Origin: Prorocentrum cordatum
Lineage: Eukaryota; Sar; Dinophyceae; Prorocentrales; Prorocentraceae
Assembly: GCA_963575745.1 (NCBI GenBank)
Contig: CAUYUJ010000703.1
Coordinates: 406,549 to 470,548 of the forward strand
Length of the DNA stretch: 64,000 nt
Direction of reading: 5' to 3'
Shown here: in pieces, positions 1 through 9,815 of the stretch
Layout: each line of letters begins with the position of its first letter
Position numbering within the stretch: the first letter of the stretch is position 1
Notes under the pieces: generated by a model
What the model was told of the DNA's origin: nothing
What the model saw: the letters and a program-made list of their open reading frames with translations, nothing else
Databases searched by the model: none
Made by a program: the position numbers and the translations under genes

Positions 1-2
1 GC

Positions 3-965
3 TCTTTCGGGCCCATCGTCGACTACGCGGTGCAGGCTGATTGCTCGGTCCTGGCTGTCCAGGAGACGCATGTGGACCAAGAGCACTTGGCCGACAAGCA
101 GCACGCCATGCTCGACGCGGGCTGGAAGGGCCTGTGGGCACCTGCCATCAGCAGTGACAGCGGCGCTGGTACTTCTGGTGGCGTGGCAGTGTTGGTTCCA
201 TCGTACATCACGGCTACGGCGCCGCCGCAGTTAGACAGCCATGTCTTGATTCCAGGACGCGCAGTGGCTTGCCACGTGCGATGGGGACTGCCGGGTGGAG
301 TTGTGGTCATCTCGGCGTACCTCAAGGACGGCGAGGGTTTCGGAGCGGCCAATTGCTCGTACGTTTGGGCCCTCGTGCAGTACGTGTGTGTGCTGAATGC
401 GCTCCAGGTGCCCTGGGTCATCTGCGCAGACTGGAACATGGAGATCGACGAGCTCAACCAGTCGGGCTGGCTGGAGGCAGTGAGTGCCCTCGCGTATGTT
501 TCTGCCGTGCCCAGCTGCAGGCGCTCACTGCCTGGCTCGTTTATTGATTTTTTCGTAGCTAGCAGCATGCTAGCGACTCGTTTACACAAGCAGGTTAATG
601 TTGATGAGGAGGCCTCCACTTATCCTCACCTTCCCGTCTCCATAGGCTTCGCCTCGTCTGATACCCCGATGTGGGCCAGGGTCCCCGACGAGCCCAAGCC
701 GTTCCCTGCGGTGCCCCCCATAGGGTGCGCGAGGCCCCCCGTGTACCCTTGGAAGGCCGTGCTCGATGTTGCGGGCCCCAAGCTTCTGGCCCAAGGGGAC
801 CTCGCGGGGCTCTGGGACCTGGTCATCTCGGGGATTGAGTTCGAGCTGTCCTCTAGGTGGGACCGCATCGGTGCTTGTGCGTCTGGCTTCTTGGGGAGAG
901 CGGGCCCGCCCAGGACTAAGTGGAAGAAGCTTGCGTGGGCCCCCCCCCAAGACTCGCACCTATAA
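3..965 (+). CDS. LINE-1 EEP (AP-like) endonuclease domain, partial
   Basis: The frame is open from the window edge, so the true start is missing. It encodes the target-nicking endonuclease of the element, expected to cut nuclear DNA to prime reverse transcription. Recognisable EEP blocks in order are LAVQETH (catalytic Glu), SGGVAVLVP, VISAYL, VICADWNME (Asp/Asn block), SFIDFF and YPHLPVSI (the terminal His block, in the place of the usual SDH). The frame closes with TAA at 963-965, just after a run of C at 941-949. The homologous reading continues in the next frame from about 949, so the stop is probably caused by an indel in the homopolymer, either a real mutation or a sequencing error. LINE-2 has the same PHxPV-type terminus, unlike LINE-3. 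Confidence 0.85.
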   Translation, partial: SFGPIVDYAVQADCSVLAVQETHVDQEHLADKQHAMLDAGWKGLWAPAISSDSGAGTSGGVAVLVPSYITATAPPQLDSHVLIPGRAVACHVRWGLPGGVVVISAYLKDGEGFGAANCSYVWALVQYVCVLNALQVPWVICADWNMEIDELNQSGWLEAVSALAYVSAVPSCRRSLPGSFIDFFVASSMLATRLHKQVNVDEEASTYPHLPVSIGFASSDTPMWARVPDEPKPFPAVPPIGCARPPVYPWKAVLDVAGPKLLAQGDLAGLWDLVISGIEFELSSRWDRIGACASGFLGRAGPPRTKWKKLAWAPPQDSHL

Positions 966-3174
966 GGACCCCAACACCAAGGCTTGGGCCACGGCTTTGC
1001 GCTGGGCGAAGCACCTCGGCAAATGTAGGCAGTTTCTCACCAAGGAGGTTGCAGGCCTCCAGGAGTGTGCAGCCATGTGCGAGCTTACTCCCAACCAGCA
1101 CGTTAAGCTTCTGCGTGCGCTGGCCGATGCTTCCAATTTCATGATCAAAGTTGGAGCGTGTAAAAAGGTGCTCGCTAGGCTCGACGATCGCACGTCTGGG
1201 TTCTTTCGGTCAGGGTTTGCCGTCCTGGCCAGAGCTGACTTTGCCGAATGCCTTACGCATGTGTATCTCACCGCCAAGGCCAAGATCGGGGCTGCCGAAG
1301 CCGCCGCGAGCTCAGCTTGGCTGACCTGGGCCCGAGAAGCTTTTCAGAGAGGAGCGTCTCAGGCCCACAGGTTCAGCAAGGTGCGAGCGGTCCAGGAGGT
1401 CGTTGCTGCTGGTTCCAAGTCCCAACCCTTCCAGCTCGCTGATCAAGAGATGCAGCCATGGGCTGACATCTGGATGACCCACGACTGCTCCAAGCTTCCG
1501 CTCCCCGATGGGGCCCACGCCTGGCCCTCGCTCCCTTGCATCACTGCCTTAGAGGTTGAGGATTGCATCCAGCATTTTAAAATCAACACGGCGGCAGGCC
1601 CTTCGCGGATTGCGCCCAGGGCTCTGCTCCACCTCAGCCAAGGAGCCTACGAAGGCATAGCGTTTTTGTTCAACGGATGTGAGGCCCAGCTCGCTTGGCC
1701 CAACGATCGAGTTTGGACGGAAATGGTGCGTTTGGCCAAGCCTGACGGGGGAGTCCGCTTGATAGCCCTAATTAACACTCTCTGCCGAGTCTGGGGCAAA
1801 CTCAGGAAGCCTGTTACTTGTAGCTGGCAAGAGTTGCATGGTTGTCTCGAGATCTGGGGCACCAGGAAGCGGCATAGCTCCACGGACAGCGCTTTCGCGC
1901 ACAACCTGTCCGCAGAGCTAGCGTCCCTGCTCGGCGAAATCTCTATTTCAGTGTTGCTTGATATGATCAAGTGCTTCGAAATGGTTCACCCTGCCCAACT
2001 CATCAAGGAGGCAGAGGCTGTCAGCTTTCCGCCACGCCTCGTGTGGATGCTGGTGGAATTGTACAGGCAGCCACGGCGTCTGAAGGCATTCGGAAGCCTT
2101 TCCGAGTCCCTCGAGGTTTTCCAAGGCATCCTAGCTGGATGCAGCCATGCTACAGGTATGTTGTTCGTGCTGACTTTTCGGGCGCTCAAGCGCCTCAACC
2201 AGATTGCCCCGTGTGTGACGCCGCGTGCGTTAGTAGATGACGTGTCGCTGCAGCTGGTCGCCACGACGCCTGACACCTTGCCGCAGCTAGAGAAGGCTGT
2301 ACGGATCTTCAGGTACGACGCCCAGGTATTAGGGCTGAACACCCAGCCCAAGAAGTCTGGTATCGTGGCGGCCTCGGGAAGGTCCAAGAGGTTGTTTCGG
2401 CACGGAGCGGCGCAGCTCAAACTGCAGTTTCGGCCATGGATGCGCAACCTGGGGCATGAGTTAGCTGGTGGCAAAGTGTTGAGGCCCCAGGAGAAGGCAC
2501 GCCTCAAGTCTCTGAAGCAGCGCCGTCGCAAGTATATGGCGCTGCGCAGCGCCGTCGGGCGCAAGGCTTCGCTCTTGTTCAGAACGGGAGCGCTACCAGC
2601 TGCTGGGCATGGTGGCGGTGTCTCTGGAGTTTCTGACGTTTCTCTTCGATATTTCAGACAGTTGGCCTCGACCCTCGCCGGGGGTAAAAAGCATGGTGGA
2701 GTCACAGCGTATCTCCTCGCTCACCGCGACCCCTACTACGATCCCATATTCGACTGCACGCTCAGCATATGCCTCCGCTACGCGGCCTGGATCTGGGACA
2801 GCAGAGTTTGTCTTGGGAGGGCCCAGCGGGCCTGGGCCCAACTACGTCTTTACTTCGACGACAACCCGACGTGGCAGATCGCGAAGGGGCCCATGTCGGC
2901 CTGCTGGCTTTCCCTTCATCGTATCGGCTGGGCCATGACCAGCGCCCACACGTTCCTCTCGGACACTAATATCACGATAAACTTAGTCACGACTTGCCCG
3001 TACGACGTCAAGCTATACATGATAGAAGGTATTCAGAGGTGGCAACATCGTCGGCTGCTTTATCACATGCCCACGTCCCAGGGCACCGAGCAGGTCTGGC
3101 ACAGAGCGTTGAGAGGAGGTCTTCAAGCGATTCGGTGTCCGCGGCAACTTGGAGCTCTCGGCGGTCATGGCTGA
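949..3174 (+). CDS. LINE-1 reverse transcriptase segment
   Basis: This frame carries the polymerase that copies LINE RNA at the nicked target. After a linker of about 190 codons come the RT blocks: MVRLAKPDGGVRLIAL (fingers), SVLLDMIKCFEMV (motif A, Asp at 1960-1962), FQGILAGCSHATG (motif B) and RALVDDVSLQ (motif C, the two Asp codons at 2236-2241). Motif C is VDD rather than the common YADD. It is followed by a thumb and connection region with RQLASTLAGG and WHRALRGG. The useful frame runs only to about 3115; the residues up to the TGA near 3174 are out of frame, and the protein resumes in the next frame. All catalytic Asp residues are present, so the lesion is the frameshift and not loss of the active site. 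Confidence 0.9.
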   Translation, partial: KTRTYKDPNTKAWATALRWAKHLGKCRQFLTKEVAGLQECAAMCELTPNQHVKLLRALADASNFMIKVGACKKVLARLDDRTSGFFRSGFAVLARADFAECLTHVYLTAKAKIGAAEAAASSAWLTWAREAFQRGASQAHRFSKVRAVQEVVAAGSKSQPFQLADQEMQPWADIWMTHDCSKLPLPDGAHAWPSLPCITALEVEDCIQHFKINTAAGPSRIAPRALLHLSQGAYEGIAFLFNGCEAQLAWPNDRVWTEMVRLAKPDGGVRLIALINTLCRVWGKLRKPVTCSWQELHGCLEIWGTRKRHSSTDSAFAHNLSAELASLLGEISISVLLDMIKCFEMVHPAQLIKEAEAVSFPPRLVWMLVELYRQPRRLKAFGSLSESLEVFQGILAGCSHATGMLFVLTFRALKRLNQIAPCVTPRALVDDVSLQLVATTPDTLPQLEKAVRIFRYDAQVLGLNTQPKKSGIVAASGRSKRLFRHGAAQLKLQFRPWMRNLGHELAGGKVLRPQEKARLKSLKQRRRKYMALRSAVGRKASLLFRTGALPAAGHGGGVSGVSDVSLRYFRQLASTLAGGKKHGGVTAYLLAHRDPYYDPIFDCTLSICLRYAAWIWDSRVCLGRAQRAWAQLRLYFDDNPTWQIAKGPMSACWLSLHRIGWAMTSAHTFLSDTNITINLVTTCPYDVKLYMIEGIQRWQHRRLLYHMPTSQGTEQVWHRALRGGLQAIRCPRQLGALGGHG

Positions 3175-5017
3175 TGTTATTCCTCTTCCAGGTGTGCGTG
3201 CCTCCCAGGGTTACCGCATAAGCCCTGAATGTCGTGTGTGTCAGGCTCCCCTGGGCTCCTACGGGCACATCTGGTACGACTGTGCAGGCTTGGTCTTGGA
3301 CGGAGTTGACGGGCTTGGCGAGCAGGTCCCCGACAAGATTCTGAGCCATAGGAATGCTCTAATTAATTCATGTCTAGATATCTTGGGGAACCCACAGGCC
3401 GAAACCACTTATCTCACCTATGGGGTCCCCTCACTCTCTGTGGCTTTGGAGCCCCCCGAGGCCCACCCTCAGGTCCAGTTCTGGGGGAACGTTCCAGGCC
3501 CGTGGGGGCCTACCTGTTTCGTCGATGGGAGCTGCCTCCAGTCAAGTCTCCCAGAGGTTGCTCGGGCTGGCTGGGCAGCTGTCCAATTAAATCAAGATTT
3601 AATTCCAGTTCGTGCCGTCTTCGGCGCATTGCCTGGCGTGCGCCAGACCATCGGACGTGCGGAGCGGTGGTCGATACGTCAGGCACTGCACTTTGCGCCT
3701 GCGGTGGAAAAAATTGTGTCCGACCTGCAGGCCAGCGTTCGGGAAGGCAACGCTTGGAACCCAGAGCAGGCTGCTGGTCTAGCCAAACACGCGTCGATTT
3801 GGGCGGACATTTTCAGGAACCAGCAGCACGATCCCCCCCAATTTATTTGGTGCCCCGCCCACCTTTCGCTCGATGATGCTGTAGAAAAAGGCGTCTCTCT
3901 TGAGCACTGGGCGGGAAACCTATGGGCTGATTTTTTCGCGAAGCTCGGCTCGGCGTCCCACAGTTACGCGGATGGATTCTGTAAGGCCTTGGCGGGGGAA
4001 TATAGGTATCATAAGTCCACTCTTAGGTTCTTGGCATGGGCTGCTCAAAGGCTGTTGCAGTCTCAAGCGTGGTCTGGTGATCCTGATGAGCCTCTGGTTT
4101 CCTCGAGCCTCCCTCTTCCTCCTAAGTTGTCGATCACCAGTCACGAGATCTGGCACAGCCAGAAGGTCGCCACTTGGAGGTGCCGTGTATGTGGCAGATT
4201 TGCTCGCAGCCAGACTTCTCTCAAAGCCATGCTCACACAGAGGGCCACTCGTGATTGCATGGCCAGCCCCGTGCAGCTCCTGGCGGCGTCTGAATGGTGG
4301 AATGCTCATGCGACCGACCAGGGGTTTGCCCTGATGCGTTCCGAGGCCGTGCAGCTGGCTATGGAAGCCTCCCAGAGAGAGGCTGAGCTGCGCAGCCAGA
4401 CCGAGGGGCCCGACGATCTGGGGGTGAAGGGCCCGCTGACTCCTGAGCTCCCCTCGGGGCCCAGTGGGCCCGACAGGTACCCTCAATTTTCGGCCCTCGG
4501 TCACGATGTGTTTAAAAATGGTGATTATTTTTGCTGCCGCAAATGCGGTGGAAACGGCACTCTTGGCAATTTTGTGAAGTTAGCCGCTAGATGTGTTGGT
4601 TTCTCTGCCGTGGCCTCTACGAAGGCGAACCAGCGAATGGCTATTCGGAGGATTGAGGCCGGCCTGCATCCGAAGACTGGCGCGAAGCTTGCCGCCCCCT
4701 CGGCTGTTCGGCCGTGCAGGCGTGAAGATAGCCACGCTGGCCCCACGGATGCGGGCAGGCCCGCCTCTTGCGTGCAGGAAGGACGCGACGACAATCGTGC
4801 TCCCTCTCCTGCCGCCTCCTGCCCCGACGAGGGCCCTTCCTCCTCTCGCTTGTCCTTGGGCTCTGGGGCCGAGGGTGCGGGGGGCGAAGTTACTCGTTTT
4901 GTGACCTTGGACGAGGTCCAGAGGCTGTCCCATGTTCGGACCGCCCTTCGGCTACTCGATGTGGCCCGTGACCCTAGGCCCGAGACTGGAGACGGATCCA
5001 GCTCGGGCTCAGACTAA
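3116..5017 (+). CDS. LINE-1 zinc knuckle, RNase H and C-terminal domain
   Basis: The frame continues the RT polyprotein after a frameshift near 3116. It opens with a knuckle, CRVCQAPLGSYGHIWYDC (Cys-x2-Cys, His, Cys). The RNase H fold is seen as TCFVDGSCLQ (catalytic Asp at 3524-3526), RAERWSIRQAL (Glu), IVSDLQ (Asp) and a terminal GNLWADFFAKLG (Asp). This enzyme would degrade the RNA strand of the RNA/DNA hybrid during integration. Further on are WRCRVCGRFA and FCCRKCGGNG, two CxxC pairs that suggest a terminal zinc-binding module. The stop is at 5017. No RNase H was recognised in LINE-2 or LINE-3, so this copy belongs to a different lineage or the others have lost the domain. Confidence 0.85.
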   Translation, partial: EVFKRFGVRGNLELSAVMADVIPLPGVRASQGYRISPECRVCQAPLGSYGHIWYDCAGLVLDGVDGLGEQVPDKILSHRNALINSCLDILGNPQAETTYLTYGVPSLSVALEPPEAHPQVQFWGNVPGPWGPTCFVDGSCLQSSLPEVARAGWAAVQLNQDLIPVRAVFGALPGVRQTIGRAERWSIRQALHFAPAVEKIVSDLQASVREGNAWNPEQAAGLAKHASIWADIFRNQQHDPPQFIWCPAHLSLDDAVEKGVSLEHWAGNLWADFFAKLGSASHSYADGFCKALAGEYRYHKSTLRFLAWAAQRLLQSQAWSGDPDEPLVSSSLPLPPKLSITSHEIWHSQKVATWRCRVCGRFARSQTSLKAMLTQRATRDCMASPVQLLAASEWWNAHATDQGFALMRSEAVQLAMEASQREAELRSQTEGPDDLGVKGPLTPELPSGPSGPDRYPQFSALGHDVFKNGDYFCCRKCGGNGTLGNFVKLAARCVGFSAVASTKANQRMAIRRIEAGLHPKTGAKLAAPSAVRPCRREDSHAGPTDAGRPASCVQEGRDDNRAPSPAASCPDEGPSSSRLSLGSGAEGAGGEVTRFVTLDEVQRLSHVRTALRLLDVARDPRPETGDGSSSGSD

Positions 5018-5267
5018 TCTCGTTTTGTTTTTTGGGCCCTCCCCCCCGCCGCCGCCGCCGCGCCGCCATCGCTGCACATCGTCTCCTATTTCGGCAAGAC
5101 TGTGCACTGCGAGGCGGGCGCGCGCGCCGCCGCGAGGGCAGGGAGGGGCCTCCATTTCCTTCGCTCGAGCCGCGCTTCGCGCGGACTGTCGAGCCCCTTG
5201 GACATCGGACCCCCTGCTCGGCACTCGTGCCTTGCAGGGGGCACAGCGGTCTGCGCCCCGCCACTCT
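5018..5267 (+). other. LINE-1 3' untranslated region (inferred)
   Basis: About 250 bp of GC-rich non-coding sequence separates the LINE-1 stop from the (TCC)n array. It includes a short (GCC)n run near 5048-5063. No polyadenylation-like A tail is visible before the array. Confidence 0.5.
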
Positions 5268-6000
5268 TCCTCCTCCTCCTCCTCCTCCACCTCACCCTCC
5301 CGAGCAACCTTCTTCTTCTTATTATTATTCTCCTCCTCCTCCTTCCCCCGAGCAAAATCTCCTCCTCCTCCTGCTCCTGCTGCTGCTGCTCCTCCTCCTC
5401 CTCCTCCTCCTTCTCCCCCTCCTCCTCCTCTTCCTGCTCCTCCTGCTCCTCCTCGTCCTCCCCGTCCTCCTGCCCCTTTTCTCCTTCTCCTCCTCCTCCT
5501 CATCCTTCCTCCTCCTCCTCCGTCCTCCTCCGCCGCCGCCGCCGCCTGCCGCGCCGCCGCCGCCGCGCCCCTCCTCCTCCTCCCTCCTCCTCCTCGCTCC
5601 CTCATCCTCCTCCTCCTCCTCGCTTCCTCCTCCTCCTCCCCCTCCCTCCTCACTCCTCCCTCCTCCTCCCTCCTCCTCCTCCCTCTCCTCCTCCCTCCTC
5701 CTCCTCCTCCTCCTTTTCCTCCTCCCTCCTCCCTCCTCCTCACCTCCTCCTCCCCCCCCTTCCTCCTCCTCCCCCCTCCTCTCCTCCCCCTCCCCCTCCC
5801 CCTCCCCCTCCCTCTCCCCCTCCACCTCCCCTCCTCCCTCCTCCTCCTCCTCCTCCTCTCCTCTCCTCCTCCTCACTCCTCCTCACTCCTATTCCTCCTC
5901 CTCCTCCGCCACTCCCTCCTCCTCCTCCTCCTCCTCCTTCCTCCTCCTCCTCCTCCCTCCTCCTCCTCCTCCTCCGCCTCCTCCTCCCCCTCCTCCTTCC
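5268..6000 (+). repeat. (TCC)n microsatellite, about 730 bp, imperfect
   Basis: Long, interrupted TCC/CTC array with CCCTCC and GCC interruptions. It is open in several frames, which gives spurious Ser/Pro/Leu-rich or Glu/Arg/Gly-rich proteins. It lies directly downstream of LINE-1 in the sense orientation. Confidence 0.95.
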
Positions 6001-6298
6001 CTCGCCCTCGCCGCCGCCTCCCCCTCCCGGTCCTCTCCCCCGCTCCAGCTGCGCGGGCCCCCGGGCGTGACTGCACGCCCAGGCCGGGGGCAGGCCGGCG
6101 ACAGCAGCACTAACGCACGGCCGCGGGCGCTCGCCGTTGTTCGGACGTCCGTTTCCCGTGAATTTGTCGGTCACGTGCGTGTTCTTTTGTGTTGCTCGAT
6201 GGGCCAGGGTGGTCCTATCGATGGTCCTCGCCGAGCAGAAATGCACACGTGCGAGCGATGCCAAGGGCGAGGGGGGTCCGAAAAGCATGGCCGTCTCG

Positions 6299-6398
6299 NN
6301 NNNNNNNNNNNNNNNNNNNNNNNNNNNNNNNNNNNNNNNNNNNNNNNNNNNNNNNNNNNNNNNNNNNNNNNNNNNNNNNNNNNNNNNNNNNNNNNNNN
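6299..6398. other. Assembly gap of 100 N
   Basis: Exactly 100 undetermined bases, the conventional size for a gap of unknown length. It is followed at once by a (TAC)n array and lies about 300 bp past the (TCC)n array. The true distance across it is unknown. Confidence 1.
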
Positions 6399-6480
6399 TA
6401 CTACTACTACCACTACTGCTACTACTACTACTACTACTACTACTACGACTGCTACTACTACTACTACTACTACTACTACG

Positions 6481-6536
<56 letters not shown>

Positions 6537-6588
6537 GACGACTACTACTACTACTACTACTACGACGACGACTACTACTGCTGCTACG

Positions 6589-6643
<55 letters not shown>

Positions 6644-6720
6644 TTACTACTACTACGACTACTACGACGACTACGACTACGACTACGACTACGACTACGA
6701 CTACTTTGAGTACGACTACG
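6399..6720 (+). repeat. (TAC)n microsatellite
   Basis: About 320 bp of TAC units with scattered GAC and TGC variants, beginning at the gap edge. It may be longer in the genome. A short (GGA)n run follows at 6729-6775. Confidence 0.95.
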
Positions 6721-6779
6721 ACTGCAGCAGGAGGAGGAGGAGGCAGAGGAGCAGGAGGAGGGAGGAGGAGGTTTCAGGA

Positions 6780-7385
6780 CGAGTCCTCATCAACGCCGAA
6801 AGAATAGGGGGGACCACAACTAAAGACCTTTAGCGGTTACATGCCACGTGTGGAAAGAGGTCTGGCTCCCGAGGCGCGGCGCCGACTCGCTCCCGAGGAA
6901 TAGCAGACCTTAGCCTTGCTTCGCACTCGTTCCGCATCCGAGCCCTGGACGAGGTGGCGGGGGGAACCCAAAGCACCCTGAGCGCAGCAGCCCCTTAAGC
7001 GGCAGCGCAGTCACCGCGCAGCGCGCGGAGCGAAGAAACCCATGGCACCCTGGCGAAAACAACTCGGCGTCCCGATGCGCGTCCCTACTGTACGTTCCCC
7101 GTGCTACCAGAATGGACGCACGCCGGGTGACGAGCAAAGGGGCTTGGCTGACCACGGCGAGCCTCGGCTTCGAGCAGGCTCCCTGGCCCAGATCCAAGGA
7201 CAGGCCCGAGAACCAAAGCCCCTCTACGCCACGATGATAGATACACGCAGACGCCCTCCGACAAATTGTGTGTGCATCTTCTGGGAGGGCGGGTGTGCAA
7301 CGAACTCGCTGGCTCCCAGGTGGGTTTCTACACCGCCACCCTCCCCTGAGGCCCAGGAATAATCCACCAGATGGTCTGTGTGTGT
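6780..7385. other. Spacer without recognised gene
   Basis: GC-rich unique-looking sequence. Open frames exist on both strands, but none shows a recognisable domain or consistent codon pattern. Confidence 0.5.
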
Positions 7386-7387
7386 AC

Positions 7388-7398
7388 ATATATATATG

Positions 7399-7436
<38 letters not shown>

Positions 7437-7438
7437 TA
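7388..7438 (+). repeat. Compound (TA)n(GA)n microsatellite
   Basis: About 22 bp of TA/GTA repeats run straight into about 24 bp of GA repeats. Confidence 0.9.
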
Positions 7439-8028
7439 TTGTGGCGGATCGGGGGGACGCCGAGGCGGGCGGGGGCACTGGAGGAAAAGCCGCTCGAAAC
7501 GACCGCGGGCGGGCCGCAATCGACCTCTTCCCCCGCCGTCAACGGGCGGTGGCAACCATATTCCCGGAGGGCAGCCTGGGGACATCATGGTCGGAGGAGG
7601 AGGAGGAGGGAGAAGGAGGAGGAGGAAGAGGGGCCCTCTGGGTGACCTCTGGGACCGCGTTTGAAACGGCCTGGGCCAGTCGGGCGGGTCAGGCCAGGGT
7701 GTAAGGAGGAGGAGGAGGGAGGTGGAAGGAGGACTGTTACTATCAAGCGATGTGTGACGATGGTGTCGATCGCTCTTTTTTGCGACTAGCACAAATGCAG
7801 CCCGAGCCAGTACTGTTTGAGCACTGCCTGCTCTCCGGAGGGCTCGGTGATACAATATGGATGGCGCCGCTGAGGCGCTCTTCGAGCAAGCAACGGCGAC
7901 AGGTTCATGCTACAGTGCTTGGGGGGGGTAAAAGAACGTCTTTCTCTTTGCGGGGATGGGGGGGGTCGACAAGAAGGGGCGGGAAACGCAGAACTGGCGC
8001 CCTCCTTGAAAATCGCATGGAGCAGCGG

Positions 8029-8402
8029 CTACTGCAGCGGAAGACCTGCCGCGACTCGCAGCGAGAGCCTGGCCACGTCCATCTCCATGGAAGCCTGGCA
8101 CCCTCTCACTGAAAACCACACGTGTCTGAAGTGATGCGGTGCCCATCCGCACGCCTTCAAATCCACAACCAATCGCGCAGAATGGTGGATCACCTGATCT
8201 AGGCACATGCCTACCTCCCTCCATCGGGCCACCCGGGACAGCACGTACGCTCGGAGGGCACTCGGGCTGGAGGCCCACGCAGGTGCCGTGGAGAATGCCT
8301 TTGGGAACAAGTCGATCATCAACGAGTCAAGGTCCACTGTCAAGTCCAGCCACTTTAGCCGCCGGCTGTGCGGCGAAAGTTCGAATGGCACATCGTGCAT
8401 GC
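8029..8402 (-). CDS. Unassigned 124-residue ORF
   Basis: Reading on the minus strand, an ATG at 8402 opens a frame to a TAG at 8029-8031. The product is not low-complexity. It is rich in aromatic, Arg and Leu residues, for example RRLKWLDLTVDLDSL, LRAYVLSRVARWREVGM and APHHFRHVWFSVRG, which look like an ordinary globular, mostly helical protein. I do not recognise the family. Upstream on the same strand it abuts a (TCC)n array (8406-8670), as the LINE-3 5' end does, so it may be a fragment of another retroelement. It could also be a single host exon. No spliced leader or splice signal was found. The coding character is fairly convincing; the function is unknown. Confidence 0.45.
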
Positions 8403-8405
8403 ACT

Positions 8406-8670
8406 TGAGGAGGAGGAGGAGGAGGAGGAGGAGGAGGAGGAGGTAGGAGGAGGAGGAGGAGGAGGAGGAGGAGGAGGAGGAGGAGGAGGAGGAGGAGGAG
8501 GAGGGAGGATGAGGCGGAGGAGGAGGATGAGGAGGAGGAGGAGGTATGAGGAGGAAGGAGGAGGTGGGAGGAGGAGGAGGAAGAGGAGGAAGAGGAGGAG
8601 GACGGAGGAGAAGGAGGAGGAGGAGGAGGAGGTAGGAGGAGGAGGAATGAGGAGGAGGAGGAGGAGGAGC
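8406..8670 (+). repeat. (GGA)n microsatellite
   Basis: Near-continuous GGA/GAG array with minor GTA, ATGA and AAG interruptions; (TCC)n on the minus strand. Confidence 0.95.
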
Positions 8671-9019
8671 GTCCAGCTGGGTTCGTTCCCAGACCTTGGG
8701 TTCCTCTTGATTCGTTTCCGAGTTCTGGGAGGCCAAATACGGCCTGCGTGCCGAAGGCCAGCGTGTGGTGTCGTTGGGCGTGCGTTAGGAGCGCACGATG
8801 GCATCCTACATTGTAGTTTGTTTGAGCATGCCTGGGCGAGTTTAGGGTGGTCGTTTTGGGCGCAGCCGTTTCGGATATGGTTGTTTTGGGTGCGCCTATA
8901 CGAGTTTAGAACGGTGGTGTCTGGAAAAACAAAGGGGACCCCACCCTAACCCCCACTTTGGCTAACGCTTGGGTTTGTCAGGGGGACAAGTCTTTCGAGA
9001 CCCCCCGCGTCAACGAAGA

Positions 9020-9190
9020 TCTGCACATCAACTCGGTTCATCAACTCGGTAATTACGTCAACTAGCATCGGTACGTCAACTCAGTAATTACGTCAACTAA
9101 CATCGGTACGTCAACTAACATCGGTACGTCAATTCGGTAATTACTTCAACTCGGTGCCTGATCTCGGTTCGTCAACTAGGTGCGTCAACT
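9020..9190 (+). repeat. Short minisatellite of CGTCAACT units
   Basis: Repeated motif TACGTCAACTAACATCGG with partial variants (CATCAACTCGGTAATTA), about eight degenerate units. Confidence 0.8.
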
Positions 9191-9418
9191 GAACTGGTGC
9201 CCAGAGTGCTCTTTCCAGGGCGCAGTCTCCTCGGGCGAGGTTTTAGAGATGGAGGCGACCTCTGCCACCAAGTCGTGCACACCCACCCCCTCTGCAGCTG
9301 TCCCCGACGGACGCCGCGCCGGCGGCGCGCGGACCGGCGTGAAGAGCTGGTGGTGGGAGTTGCGCAGCGAGCTCAACGTCGACGCGAACATCTCGATCAA
9401 CGCCTGCGTGGGCTCCAC
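9185..9418 (-). CDS. Exon-like stretch of uncertain strand
   Basis: A 78-codon open frame on the minus strand (contains ALIEMFASTLSSLRNSHHQL) ends at a stop at 9185. Nearly every third base is G or C. The opposite-strand frame ending with TGA at 9426-9428 shares the same wobble column, so the direction cannot be settled. No family is recognised. It could be an exon or an old retrocopy fragment. A small TIR element lies 160 bp away. Confidence 0.2.
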   Translation of the reverse strand: MEPTQALIEMFASTLSSLRNSHHQLFTPVRAPPARRPSGTAAEGVGVHDLVAEVASISKTSPEETAPWKEHSGHQFS

Positions 9419-9578
9419 GCAAGAGTGACCCTGGGCAATAGTGACCTTTGGTGCGCGGTCTGAAGGCGCGCACGGTGGCCAAATCCAAGCGCGCAGGCAA
9501 CCGCCATCACATCGCGCTTGGCGATCGGGGGGCCCCGATGAGCCCGCACCAAAGGTTTCTCCGGCGAAGGGCCACTCT

Positions 9579-9815
9579 TTTGAGCAGGGACCGACCGTCC
9601 TTGCATTCCTATAGGCCTACCACGACATATTCTTGGAACCCAGACATGTTCTAAGAACAAACGCAGTGCTCTTAGAACACACACCCGATGTGCTAATTTA
9701 AGAAAGACAGGCTCAGCCAGAACTGTCCTCAGAATATCCCGTGCAAATCACAAAAGGTTCTTCGAACCTTCCTTGGTGGGCCCATCGGCGAGACGGGACG
9801 CTTCGCCACTGCTTG
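9579..9815 (+). mobile_element. TIR element family A, copy 1 (237 bp)
   Basis: Ends TTTGAGCAGGGACC and, on the opposite strand, CAAGCAGTGGCGAAGCG, with a second inverted block CCTATAGGCCTACCA near each end. A perfect 5-bp direct duplication, ACTCT, flanks it at 9574-9578 and 9816-9820. It has no coding capacity. Two further copies are at 23587 and 26057. Confidence 0.85.

Larger units (their letters stand above)
1..5260 (+). mobile_element. LINE-1: non-LTR retrotransposon with RNase H, 5'-truncated by the window edge
   Basis: A continuous series of domains reads left to right: EEP endonuclease, reverse transcriptase, CCHC-like zinc knuckle, RNase H and a C-terminal cysteine-rich tail. They fall in three reading frames joined by two frameshifts, near 941-949 (a run of C) and near 3110-3118. 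The order is the standard LINE layout for elements that carry their own RNase H. About 240 bp of GC-rich, non-coding 3' sequence follows the last stop at 5017, and a (TCC)n array starts at about 5268. The 5' end, including any ORF1 or spliced leader, lies outside the window. The 3' boundary is inferred from the start of the array. Confidence 0.9.

Noticed and set aside
5086-6110. Long Ser/Pro/Leu-rich and Glu/Arg/Gly-rich open frames on both strands
   Set aside because: They are translations of the (TCC)n array in different frames, with no start context or domain.
8400-8410. CTCAAG just upstream of the unassigned ORF as a leader remnant
   Set aside because: Only six bases match and they overlap the TCC array; no better than chance.
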